Source of the DNA: an uncultured Clostridia bacterium | GTDB taxonomy: Bacteria; Bacillota; Clostridia; Monoglobales; Monoglobaceae | Length of the DNA stretch: 64,000 nucleotides | Direction of reading: 5' to 3' | NCBI GenBank assembly: GCA_934463175.1 | Contig: CAKSIW010000001.1 | Span: 44,263 to 108,262, forward strand | Shown here: in pieces, positions 43,384 to 52,774 of the stretch | How the letters are laid out: each line of letters opens with the position of its first letter | Position numbering within the stretch: position 1 is the stretch's first letter | Program-made: the position numbers and the translations under genes | Notes under the pieces: generated by a model | Database searches by the model: none | What the model was told of the DNA's origin: nothing | What the model saw: only the letters and a program-made list of their open reading frames with translations

Positions 43384-45963
43384 CTATTTATAAATGATTA
43401 CGTCTCTCGGCTGAGAGTAATACAGCGAGATAAACACCTCAGGGCTTCCGTCCTCCGCGCCCAGCTCATCAAAGCTGATACATTTTAATTTGTTCACATC
43501 TCTTGCATTTTTGTCATATACATAGATGAAGGTTTCATTTACGGGAACATACACTCCCGAATATTCATCTTCTTCACCGTAAAGATTTATTCTGAAATAT
43601 TTATCGCACTTCCTGCTCAGTGTGCCGAAATCATATCTTTTTTCTGCTGAGAATCCGCGTCTTGCAGGTGTGTCCGTTGACAGAACCGTTTTGGACTGTG
43701 CATTGAACACCACATTATATGACACAAGCTCACCCTCGGAATTTATGCACACTCTCAGAACATCGCCCGTGCCAACCTCTCTTTCCTCAGTGCCCGCACT
43801 GTAGACAAGCTTTTCATCATCGGGAAGAATCAGGCTTGTATATTCGCCGTTATACATTCCGTTTGCGGTTTTTCTCGCAGCCTGCTCCTCCGTGTCATAG
43901 CTTTCGGAATATTCATCAAACACAAAGCACGCCGAGCTTGCCGCAATATTCAAAGAATTGCCGTACTGCATGACCATGACCTCGGCAACCACAGTGTCGG
44001 GCTTCGTGGTGTAGCCTGCCGAATACGGATAATCCTCGGACCGCACAAGAACCTTTGCCGCCTTTGCCACGGAATATTTCTTCTCATCTTCTGCATCGTC
44101 ATCAACAATGAAAACCTTGGTTTCCCCGTCCACAATGAACCTTCCGCCTATCGTATTCGTTGTTGTGTAATATCTTGAATCATATCCGCTCCCTGCGGTG
44201 GCAATTTTTCTGAACTCCTTATCGCCGCCGTCTGCCGCCGAAAGGATTTCCTTTATGAATCCGTTCTCGTCCTTTTTAAACCTGATGAGCTGTTTCGGTG
44301 TCAGCACCGTGTGCAGATTCACGGCTGAAACCTTATCTCCGTTATATTTCACCTCATCTGAAGTGTAAAAATCGACCACCTTTGAATCCTCGGTCAGCAT
44401 TTTCATTTTAATCGTCTCGGAAAAAGTTTTTTCCTGCTTGCTCTGGATTTTCATGAGATAGCCGTAGGATAATCCGTCAGTGCCCTTTTCGCACACATAA
44501 ACTATCTCGCCCAAGGGGTTCAGTGCAAAAACAAAGCCCGAACCCACCGTAATGCTGTCGCTGCAAATCAAGCCGAAATCCTTGGACACAAAATATGTCT
44601 TTCCGCTTTGGGCGGTCAGGCATTTCCTCCCGTCCTTCCTGCCGATTGACTTGATGAGCTCTTCATCTGTTTTGCTGCACAGGAATATATCTATATTTCG
44701 TTTGTCCTCAGCATATCTGACAGCCAAAACATCGTCCTTTTTGAGGCTTGAAAAATCAATGTCCGCACCTGCGCTGTCCTTCACCGCATACCGGTCATAA
44801 TCCTGCAAATCAATTTTTTTGCTGCTTCCTGCTGTGCAGAACAGCGTCATATTATCCGCGTCAACCGATGAAACAACAAAGAAATCATATTTATTAATTT
44901 TCACAACATCATACATTCCGTCGGAATTATTATCAATAAACTCAAATTCCGCAGTGTTCGGAATGCTGTAGCTGCCCGTCATTTTATAAACTGAATTATT
45001 TTCAATTGTCACGGCACTCGGCGAAAGGCTGTATGTTCTATCCGTATTTCCGCCGTCTTCAACCGTAAAGCTTCCCGGCTCCAGTCTCACAACATCATTG
45101 GAATCCGACTTGATTGTGTCGTCCGAATCGTTGACGGAAAACCAGATAACCTCCCTGACATCTCCGTCCTCCTTATAGTATACGTCCGCGTCGTGTCCGA
45201 CATAATCGGATATTGCGGTGCTGCCAATCTCAAGCGAGACACCGTTTATCACCACCGTGTCCTTTTCGGTTCCGTCTCCGGCAGGAATCGCATAGAATCT
45301 GTTCCGTGTCAGGATTCCCTCTTCAAGGTGAACCCCGAAATAGTTTGTGAGCATACAGTTATCCGTTCTTTTGGAAAAATCATATCTTCCGTTTATAAAA
45401 TAATCCTCCTGAAGCTCCAGACACATTCCGTTGAACAAAATTTCGCAGGCTTCCCCGAAATTGATATAATCGGAAAAAGTCTTATTTTTCAAAATGCCAA
45501 GCTTTGACGCCAGCATTCTGTAGCCTGCCGGATAGCCTCCCATTTCATTGCAAAGCTTCTTGAAATTGGCGGCATTGAACAGAATGCTCAGTGCCTCGCC
45601 ATATGTGACCTCTCCTGCCGCACCGAATATACCTGCCCCCATTCCGGACACAATCCCCAGCTTATATGCGGAATTTACATATGCTCCGCCCTCTGTCCTA
45701 TGGTCAACATCATAGAACAAAGCTCTGTCACCATATTCGGGCGCAACCATTGAGCCTTTGAGCACCATTTCAAGAAATTCAATTTTTGTAATCTTGTCGG
45801 TGTATTCCCGGCCGGCAATGTGGTCTGTTATATTCAGCTTCTCCAGTATACTTATTTCTTTATCATATTCTTTTGAGCCGGCATTTTCAGCCCGAACGGA
45901 AAAATGACTGAGCAAAAGGATAAATGCTGCGAATAGGCAAACAATTCTTCTGTTGGTTTTCAT
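43384..45963 (-). CDS. Large exported SLH-type protein, family 1 (locus B member)
   Basis: 859 residues with a signal peptide (MKTNRRIVCLFAAFILLLSHFSVRA). Residues ~30-175 hold SLH-like repeats (ISILEKLNITDHIAGREYTDKITKIEFLEM; FYDVDHRTEGGAYVNSAYKLGIVSGMGAGIFG). The rest is a long beta-rich region with the same landmarks as the locus A paralogue: EEGILTRNRFYA, NNSDGMYDVVKINKYD, GLSYGYLMKIQSK. No known catalytic motif was found. GGGGGAAG precedes the ATG. It lies between the SLH protein gene at 45976 and the propeller gene. One copy per polysaccharide locus suggests a defined surface role, such as scaffolding. Confidence 0.72.
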   Translation of the reverse strand: MKTNRRIVCLFAAFILLLSHFSVRAENAGSKEYDKEISILEKLNITDHIAGREYTDKITKIEFLEMVLKGSMVAPEYGDRALFYDVDHRTEGGAYVNSAYKLGIVSGMGAGIFGAAGEVTYGEALSILFNAANFKKLCNEMGGYPAGYRMLASKLGILKNKTFSDYINFGEACEILFNGMCLELQEDYFINGRYDFSKRTDNCMLTNYFGVHLEEGILTRNRFYAIPAGDGTEKDTVVINGVSLEIGSTAISDYVGHDADVYYKEDGDVREVIWFSVNDSDDTIKSDSNDVVRLEPGSFTVEDGGNTDRTYSLSPSAVTIENNSVYKMTGSYSIPNTAEFEFIDNNSDGMYDVVKINKYDFFVVSSVDADNMTLFCTAGSSKKIDLQDYDRYAVKDSAGADIDFSSLKKDDVLAVRYAEDKRNIDIFLCSKTDEELIKSIGRKDGRKCLTAQSGKTYFVSKDFGLICSDSITVGSGFVFALNPLGEIVYVCEKGTDGLSYGYLMKIQSKQEKTFSETIKMKMLTEDSKVVDFYTSDEVKYNGDKVSAVNLHTVLTPKQLIRFKKDENGFIKEILSAADGGDKEFRKIATAGSGYDSRYYTTTNTIGGRFIVDGETKVFIVDDDAEDEKKYSVAKAAKVLVRSEDYPYSAGYTTKPDTVVAEVMVMQYGNSLNIAASSACFVFDEYSESYDTEEQAARKTANGMYNGEYTSLILPDDEKLVYSAGTEEREVGTGDVLRVCINSEGELVSYNVVFNAQSKTVLSTDTPARRGFSAEKRYDFGTLSRKCDKYFRINLYGEEDEYSGVYVPVNETFIYVYDKNARDVNKLKCISFDELGAEDGSPEVFISLYYSQPRDVIIYK

Positions 45964-45975
45964 TTATTCTTCCCC

Positions 45976-47760
45976 CTACCTTGACATAATTCTCAGATAC
46001 GCATTGTATAGAAGCTTTGCGGCTTCAGCACGCGAACACTTGTCCTTCGGCTTCAGCTGATTATCGCTCCCGTTCACAATTCCGACAGCCGCCAATGTTT
46101 CCACAGCGTCTCTTGCATAGTCCGAAATCAGCGCATCGTCATCAAACGGAACATAAACAGCCGCCTCTTCAGGCTTAATCTCCCTGTGGCTGAAAAATCT
46201 GTATATAATCGTGATCAACTGTTCACGGGTAATGTCCTCATCAGCACCGAAATAATCACTTTCCAAGCCATTGACAGCTCCTATATAATTTGCATATGAA
46301 ATATATCTGTATGCCCAGTCGTCTTCACCGACATCTCTGAAATCCGATTTGCAGTTTTCATCTTCAAATCCGAATGTCAAAACAGCCATTTTGGTCAGCT
46401 CGGCTCTTGTGACATTATCATCGGGCGAGAATTTGTTGCTTTCTTTTCCCGTCACAACATTGTTGTTATAGAGAACCGTGATCGCTTCCTTTGCCCATTC
46501 ATATCCGTCAAGGTCAGCAAAGGGATTAACCAGCTCGTCAACAGTTTCGGCTTTGCCGGGCTTTGTGTCCGTCGTGCCGGGTGCCGTGGCTGCCGCACCG
46601 CCGACAGGCTTGGAAGTGCCGCCTCCGCCGCCTCCGCCGCCGCTGCCGCCGCTTCCGCCGTTTCCGCTGTTTCCGCCGTCCTCGGGTTTATTTGCGTTTT
46701 CCACCGCTGTTCCAAGGTCTGCATTAAACACCGAAACGCTTGTCGCGGTTCTTTTCGGAAACAGTTCTGTCACTGCCTTCGCTCTTTTTTCGGGCGGCAG
46801 CTCTTCAAACGCACTTCCGTTTGAGAGCAAATCCGTGCTTTCGAGAATGAGTTCCTCGAGCGAATCGTTGTTTTTGCACAACTGCGCCGAGGCGGCAAAC
46901 ATCGCTTCTTCAAAATCAGCTCCGAATGTGTCAACCGCGTGGTTTGTCTGCTTGATCAGCCTGTCCGCCACAGCGTTTGCCTCGGCTGCCGTCATGCTGT
47001 TGAATTTTTCATATCTTTTCTGTTTCAGTTCCTCTGTGAAGCCCGTCAGCCCAAGCTCCTCAGCACACGAAATGTCGCTGTCACGCTTTAACAGTTTGCA
47101 GTATGTCGCAGGGTCCTTGATTCCGTTTATTGCATCAAGCGTTAATACATCATATATTTTTTCCGTATACTCGGCATAGTCCCGGAATTCATATTTTTTC
47201 CCTGTTAAGACACCGACCGCATTTGACGGAACGCAGTTCAGGGCGTCAAACGTATCAAACATTTTTGACTTGATACCCAAGCACAGCTTGTTTTCGGCTG
47301 CAATGTCAAACGCCGCCTGCAAATCAGTTCCGCAATTATATATTTCCTCCAGAACCGCATTCACGGACGGAATACTCTTATACGGAAGCATGACGGAATA
47401 AACATTATCCGAGTTAACGCCCGAAACCTCCGCCAGCACCTGTCCGTCTGCCGTGCCTGAAGGAAAATTCACCGAAAATGCGGCATTCCCGTCCGCATCG
47501 GCTGTTATCTGGTTTGCATACAAAAACCTTTGCCTGAAATCGGACGGGGTTGTGTTTTCGGCTTCGGAGTCCGCGTCGGGCATGAAAACTCTGACCAAAG
47601 CTTCCTCGTTTTCCGCCAGCTTTGAGACATTGATTTTCAGCTGCTGAATTCCGCCCGCACTTCGGCTCATGCTGATTTCCGTTTCAAAAGCAAGACAGCT
47701 CATCGTCTGCATGGCAGCTAAGGATAATGCAAAAATCAATTTAAGAGCTTTGTTTTTCAT
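45976..47760 (-). CDS. SLH-anchored surface protein with glycine-rich linker
   Basis: 594 residues. A signal peptide is followed by an N-terminal beta-sandwich-like domain (MSRSAGGIQQLKINVSKLAE... VRVFMPDAD), a long helical middle (~130-370) and a Gly/Ser linker (GGSGGSGGGGGGGG, near 385-400). Three C-terminal SLH repeats (about 413-590; FADLDGYEWAKEAITVLYNN, FRDVGEDDWAYRYISYANYI, FDDDALISDYARDAVETLAA, each followed by a TRAE/TREQ/SRAE motif) anchor it to the cell wall. It may hold or space binding domains. The ATG at 47760 follows AAAGGAGAGG; an upstream in-frame start is unlikely. The gene is adjacent to the 444-residue secreted protein gene. Confidence 0.82.
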   Translation of the reverse strand: MKNKALKLIFALSLAAMQTMSCLAFETEISMSRSAGGIQQLKINVSKLAENEEALVRVFMPDADSEAENTTPSDFRQRFLYANQITADADGNAAFSVNFPSGTADGQVLAEVSGVNSDNVYSVMLPYKSIPSVNAVLEEIYNCGTDLQAAFDIAAENKLCLGIKSKMFDTFDALNCVPSNAVGVLTGKKYEFRDYAEYTEKIYDVLTLDAINGIKDPATYCKLLKRDSDISCAEELGLTGFTEELKQKRYEKFNSMTAAEANAVADRLIKQTNHAVDTFGADFEEAMFAASAQLCKNNDSLEELILESTDLLSNGSAFEELPPEKRAKAVTELFPKRTATSVSVFNADLGTAVENANKPEDGGNSGNGGSGGSGGGGGGGGTSKPVGGAAATAPGTTDTKPGKAETVDELVNPFADLDGYEWAKEAITVLYNNNVVTGKESNKFSPDDNVTRAELTKMAVLTFGFEDENCKSDFRDVGEDDWAYRYISYANYIGAVNGLESDYFGADEDITREQLITIIYRFFSHREIKPEEAAVYVPFDDDALISDYARDAVETLAAVGIVNGSDNQLKPKDKCSRAEAAKLLYNAYLRIMSR

Positions 47761-47782
47761 AACTGTGTCCTCTCCTTTCAAG

Positions 47783-49117
47783 TTAAAATTCAACAGCAGG
47801 AATTACATACGGTTTATTCAATGAATATCCGTCCCATACCAAAATCTTAACCGACAGCGTACTCAGCAAATCGGGGTCATTTTCATATTCCGAAATGTCA
47901 GCGTCAAATTCAATGTTTTCTATGTCATCGGGATAGAAAACCATGTTCCCCGACGTATACATATTGATTATATTTTCTGTTCCGTCCTCATTATCGGTTG
48001 ATTTCAAAAGAGCAATAACCGCCACGTTTTCGCCGTTTCCGTCCGCATATCTTGAAATTTCAACGGGAACGGTTATTTTTATCGTGTCCGCCCACTCGAT
48101 TGACGGCACATTCACACCTCTGTATGTATATTTAATTTCGGAAGCTCCGATTGTGACGTCCTCCTTTATCGGCAGAAAATCATCGGCTGCGGCATTCAGG
48201 GAGGTTATGAACTGCTCCAGCTCCGCCGCCGTCATTTCCTTATAGTTCACCGACTTCACACTGTCTATCTCATCTTTGAACGTGTCATACACCGCCTGGC
48301 TGTATTCTCCGACATTCGTTCCGACAACGGCACTGTTCAGCATCTTCTCAGCATGTCTGACCGCATACAGGAACTTGCCGTAGTCCTCCGTCATATCAGT
48401 GACCTCTTCGTTGAGCTTATACGATGAAAAATTATCGACATAAAGCGTCGTTCCGAGCTTATCCTCATATTTTAAGGTATACAGCTTATTGATTCTCGGG
48501 AATTTGTAGTAGCTTGTGCTTTGGAACGAAAGCGTTTTGAAGCATTCAATCCCGTTGATATAGACGCTGTGCCTCGGCGTGAAATTCCCGTTTGCATCTG
48601 TAACAATGATGACATGCCTGATATGATACCATTCCTTATCCTGCAAATCGCCGATTTTATCGGTTGCGGAATAGTATGTGCCGCCCGGCTTGTTTCTGCA
48701 TGTGACCGTTTTGGCTTTGCCGTCAAACTTCAGAGTTATTGCGGCAGTTCCGTCATTCGTGTCGGAAGTACCCAAATTCAAATCAAGTGCCGCTCCGTTC
48801 TCAACAATATCCTCAAACTTAACATCATAATCGACAATCAGGGAAGCATTTTTGCCCTCGGTCTTATAGTTAAACTGAGTGTTGGTCGTTGCATTGTTAT
48901 TCACAATAATTCCGTCAAAGCCCTTAACAATTTCGGTGGTATATTTTTCCTTTCCGAATTCAAGCCTGAGACAATTTCCGATTTCAAATGCCCCGTCCGC
49001 AAATCCGTCGTCAAAGGTTTCGTTAATCTGAAGTCCGCCTTTCGGGAGTCCGTCAGCTGAAACCGGCTGCATGACGAACGCGAGCAGCACCGATAAAAAA
49101 ATAACAAATCTTTTCAT
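47783..49117 (-). CDS. Secreted LamG-like binding protein
   Basis: 444 residues with a signal peptide (cleavage near SADG). Residues ~25-240 look like a concanavalin-A/LamG sandwich (INETFDDGFADGAFEIGN... WYHIRHVIIVTDANGN... SVYINGIECFKTLSF... LYVDNFSSYKL), resembling the first segment of the 1,041-residue esterase. A helical linker follows, then a C-terminal module (VIALLKSTDNEDGTENI... LSVKILVWDGYSLNKPYVIPAVEF) that also occurs in the 666- and 1,041-residue proteins. No catalytic residues were seen. It is probably a secreted carbohydrate-binding protein. Confidence 0.7.
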   Translation of the reverse strand: MKRFVIFLSVLLAFVMQPVSADGLPKGGLQINETFDDGFADGAFEIGNCLRLEFGKEKYTTEIVKGFDGIIVNNNATTNTQFNYKTEGKNASLIVDYDVKFEDIVENGAALDLNLGTSDTNDGTAAITLKFDGKAKTVTCRNKPGGTYYSATDKIGDLQDKEWYHIRHVIIVTDANGNFTPRHSVYINGIECFKTLSFQSTSYYKFPRINKLYTLKYEDKLGTTLYVDNFSSYKLNEEVTDMTEDYGKFLYAVRHAEKMLNSAVVGTNVGEYSQAVYDTFKDEIDSVKSVNYKEMTAAELEQFITSLNAAADDFLPIKEDVTIGASEIKYTYRGVNVPSIEWADTIKITVPVEISRYADGNGENVAVIALLKSTDNEDGTENIINMYTSGNMVFYPDDIENIEFDADISEYENDPDLLSTLSVKILVWDGYSLNKPYVIPAVEF

Positions 49118-49138
49118 TGATATGATACCTCCCCAATT

Positions 49139-52100
49139 TTAATATTTTCCGCCGTAAACGGTGACAGAAAGCGAATATCCGCTGTCCAGCCTCACAAGGA
49201 AAACACCGTTTGCATATGCAAAGCCTTCGTTTTTGGAAGAATCGGTCCTGACCTTGACATCAATATATTCACCGGGATTCACAACACCCGTCAGTCCGCC
49301 GTCCCCGTTTTCAACCGTGAACCAGTTTGTCAGCTCATTCACAAGCAGGGTATATTCCGAATTTTTCGGCACATCATCGCCGAAATATATTCTCACCGTG
49401 TCTTCCTGAGCCCCTTCGGGAACCGTCACCTGATATTTATCGGCGCGGATTGTGACCGGTCTCACGGGAACTGCCGCCGCCTCTCCGTCGCAATATTCCA
49501 GCGCACCTATGTCGGGAGCTTTGCCAGAGAACTCATCTGCAAAATTGCTGACAATGCAGCCGCTGTCTATTGCGGGGCTTTTCGGCTTCAAATCGAACCG
49601 ACCTTCCTTTTCCGAAACAAATTCGGGGTTTGAAATGATTCCGTGAAGCTCGTCGTCCTTCTTGTGAATGTTCTGCGGTTCAGCACCCGTGATTGTTGCC
49701 ATGACGTCATAGTCATAGCTTGAAATCGGGTCCTGAGCGCTGTCCTTCACGGGATAGTATGTCGGGGCTTCGCCCGAAACAATGATATTGTTTCTTCCGA
49801 ACATTCTGACAAGATTGTTCGGGATAACGTCCTTCCAGCCGACATTGCCGATTCCCGTGCATTTCACATAGCAGGTGTTATTTATGAAATTAATTATTCC
49901 GTATGACCACTCGGGATAACTGCCGCCGTTTTTCATGACATTGTTGCAGGTGTTTCTGTCATCTCCGAGATTAGCAAACAGGTTTCTGTATACATATGAC
50001 GGTCCGACCATCATCGGCACCGTGCTCACTCCGCACAGAAATCCCTCAACACGGTTATTATAGAATCTCACATTCATCTGCGCGTCATCAAACTCAATTG
50101 CGTCATCGTTGCCGAACATCAGATTGTTCCCATACACATCGGAATCCATGGTGAGACCGCCGTTGATTGTTCCGTTGCCCTTGCACTCGATTGAGTCGTT
50201 CCACCTTGCGGTGTCGCTTCCCAAAAAGTCATTATAGCGGATCACAACTCCGCCTCTGCCCCTCACAAAAATTGCATTCATACCGCACGGGTGTCCCCAT
50301 TTCCAACTGTTTGTTCTGCCGTGGGGGTCATGCGCATAAACTCTCTCGACAACAATATTTCCCACATTCATAATCTTGATTGCAGCGTCATTGTTGATTG
50401 AGCTTCCGTCATATTCTTCATTTATCATTGTGTCCTGAGGCCGCACTCCGTATCTGCCCCAGCCGCTTATGTCACAGTTAATGATTCTGATGTTTTCGGA
50501 ATTGTTCACAATGCTGAACCCGTTTTTATTTCCGCCCTTAACCTTGATTCCTTCAAAAATCATATATTCGCAGTTTGCAACATAAATTGCGGAATTAACC
50601 TTATCCGACGCCCAAACGGTGTCACATTCGTCCGCCGTTATCTTAATCCAGCCGTCGGGGGTGCCTTTTATGTTTTCAAGCACAAGTCCGCCGTTCTCGC
50701 TGTCGGAATCAAAAATTTCACTGAGCCCGATTTCTTTGGCAATCGGAACATTCTCCGCCCAAGTGGTGATTTTTGCTGTGAACTCCTGCTGCGCACCGTT
50801 CTTGCTCACAACAGCCCGAACGACATATTCCGTATTTTCGCAAAGATTGGTTATCGAACCCCTGAACTGAAGATTCGGCTCATCATAGAACGGTGTCAGT
50901 GCAGGCTTCCATTCATTCTCAGACGCTTTTTTATAATACACGCCGCAGGCGTGTGCGTCCTCGTCAACATCTAAATAGTAGCTTATGTTCTCAAAGGTGC
51001 TTTTCAGAATGAGTCCGTCCCCGTGGGGAAGCAGGCTGTATACCGTTGGATACTCGCACCACACCAATTTGTCAAAGCTTTTGTAATGGTAGCTGATTTC
51101 TCCGTTTGAAATCACAGCCAGCTTGACCGTTCCCGACTTTTGTCTCGGCAAATCCTCAAAGCTTCCGTACCACTTGCCGTCTTCACAATAGCGAAGCGCA
51201 TTTCCCTTCACCCACATATTTTCGCCGTCCGTTTTGACATATGCGGTTATTTTTGCGTCCTTGTCGGGAAGATCAAGACAATAGCTTATTTCCTCTGACG
51301 CTTTGCTGTATATTTCAAGCTTGCTGCTCTGCTCAAAGCTGTCCTCCGCCGATATAGGCTCGGCATTGATTCTGATTCCGTCATCGGTTGACCATTTGAT
51401 GCCGAACGCCTTTGCAAAAGAAGCAAAATCCACAATCAAGGCGTCATCAACATAATACGGTGCCTCGGGCAGCGCGATTTTTTCGCCGTTTGAAACAGCC
51501 TCCTTTTCCCCTGCCTTCACCTTAAAATAGGTTCTGCCCTTTGAGAGGAGAACATAATCGCCATTATCATAAAACTCAATTCCGTACATTTCGGCAAAGG
51601 CTCTGATCGGTGTCATATAGCTGCTGCCGACCTTTTTAATGTCAACATTCGCCGTGCATTCAACATCATTAATGAAAATTCTCGGAATTTTTCTCTGCTC
51701 ATATGTCAGCTGCATGGGTCTGATTTCTTCCCCCGGAAGCGAACCGAGTCCTGACGGAGTGAACGTCTGATCGTTTGTGAGAATGAAACAGTCGATTCTC
51801 TCTCCGCTCTGTCTGTACTGAAAATCAACGGTGTGCCAGCCTTCATCTAAATAGTAGTTAAAGCCCGAATATTTATATACATTGCTGACACTCACGTTAT
51901 GCTCGGTGTATACCTTTGAGTCAATCGAGACCCATGATGACTTTGAAGCAGATGACGGTGCATAGTATCTCATATATAATTTATACTTGCCCTTTTTGCT
52001 GACCTTGAATTTATACCTTGCATGAGGCTCGTTGCTGTATGGCTCTCTGTTCTGCGCACTTCCAAGCTTTGCAGCCATATAGGTCTCGCCCGACGCGGTT

Positions 52101-52744
52101 TCGTCAAAATGCGTCTCCATGGGTGCCGAAAGCAGTCCGTCCTCCGCCTCAAAGAACCACGAACCGTCATGCTCTTCAAAAAACGGAATCGTTGTGTCGT
52201 TTTCAAGCTCCGCAACCGACGGGTAGTAGTCGGCGTTCTCCTCTGCCGTCTCCTCCTTCGTCTGTTCATACGGCGAAAAGGCGGAATCGCTTGTGATGAT
52301 GAATTTGTCAAATTGCTGTCCGACCTTTCCTGCCTTGATTTTCAGACAATGCTCTCCGCTCCCAAGATAACCCATATCCACTCTTGTCCACGAAAACGCG
52401 GCTGAGCTTTTTCTGAAAAACACAAACGGCGCGTTTTCATCAATTGAGAAATAGGACAGGCTCGCTGTGCTTGACGGACTCTTTGCCCTGACAAACATAT
52501 AATATTGGTTTCCGTCCGTTATGTTGAATTTATACAAAGCGTTATAGTCCTTTGTTTCGGGAGGCGCGGTTGTATATGCATACACAGTTTCACCGTGCTG
52601 CTCCGTCGCCGCGGCAAAGTTTTCGTAATCGTCAAAGCTTTCGCATTCAATCGTTATGTCATTTTCATTTGCAAAAACGATTCCCGAATCAAGCAAAACC
52701 GTGAATATAGCAATGCTCAGAATTAAAGAAATGACCTTTTTCAT
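49139..52744 (-). CDS. Secreted modular beta-helix protein (candidate polysaccharide lyase)
   Basis: 1,201 residues. Order: signal peptide; two CBM-like modules (about 25-150 and 165-300; IECESFDDYENF and WFFEAEDGLLS openings); a copper-amine-oxidase-N-like stalk (~330-440; YMTPIRAFAEMYGIEFYDNGD); an FN3-like module (~600-670; CGVYYKKASENEWK, NLCENTEYVVRAVV); a right-handed beta-helix (~690-1,060; FSIVNNSENIRIINCDISGWGRYG, DSIECKGNGTI, DDAIEFDDAQMNVRFYNNRVEG); and a C-terminal sandwich. The beta-helix resembles pectate-lyase-like families (PL9/PL11-type not distinguishable). GGAGG precedes the ATG at 52744. It is the closest relative of the split protein upstream. Its likely role is surface cleavage of pectin-type polymer. 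Confidence 0.78.
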   Translation of the reverse strand: MKKVISLILSIAIFTVLLDSGIVFANENDITIECESFDDYENFAAATEQHGETVYAYTTAPPETKDYNALYKFNITDGNQYYMFVRAKSPSSTASLSYFSIDENAPFVFFRKSSAAFSWTRVDMGYLGSGEHCLKIKAGKVGQQFDKFIITSDSAFSPYEQTKEETAEENADYYPSVAELENDTTIPFFEEHDGSWFFEAEDGLLSAPMETHFDETASGETYMAAKLGSAQNREPYSNEPHARYKFKVSKKGKYKLYMRYYAPSSASKSSWVSIDSKVYTEHNVSVSNVYKYSGFNYYLDEGWHTVDFQYRQSGERIDCFILTNDQTFTPSGLGSLPGEEIRPMQLTYEQRKIPRIFINDVECTANVDIKKVGSSYMTPIRAFAEMYGIEFYDNGDYVLLSKGRTYFKVKAGEKEAVSNGEKIALPEAPYYVDDALIVDFASFAKAFGIKWSTDDGIRINAEPISAEDSFEQSSKLEIYSKASEEISYCLDLPDKDAKITAYVKTDGENMWVKGNALRYCEDGKWYGSFEDLPRQKSGTVKLAVISNGEISYHYKSFDKLVWCEYPTVYSLLPHGDGLILKSTFENISYYLDVDEDAHACGVYYKKASENEWKPALTPFYDEPNLQFRGSITNLCENTEYVVRAVVSKNGAQQEFTAKITTWAENVPIAKEIGLSEIFDSDSENGGLVLENIKGTPDGWIKITADECDTVWASDKVNSAIYVANCEYMIFEGIKVKGGNKNGFSIVNNSENIRIINCDISGWGRYGVRPQDTMINEEYDGSSINNDAAIKIMNVGNIVVERVYAHDPHGRTNSWKWGHPCGMNAIFVRGRGGVVIRYNDFLGSDTARWNDSIECKGNGTINGGLTMDSDVYGNNLMFGNDDAIEFDDAQMNVRFYNNRVEGFLCGVSTVPMMVGPSYVYRNLFANLGDDRNTCNNVMKNGGSYPEWSYGIINFINNTCYVKCTGIGNVGWKDVIPNNLVRMFGRNNIIVSGEAPTYYPVKDSAQDPISSYDYDVMATITGAEPQNIHKKDDELHGIISNPEFVSEKEGRFDLKPKSPAIDSGCIVSNFADEFSGKAPDIGALEYCDGEAAAVPVRPVTIRADKYQVTVPEGAQEDTVRIYFGDDVPKNSEYTLLVNELTNWFTVENGDGGLTGVVNPGEYIDVKVRTDSSKNEGFAYANGVFLVRLDSGYSLSVTVYGGKY

Positions 52745-52774
52745 ACACAAGACCTCCGAATACAATGTAAAAAA

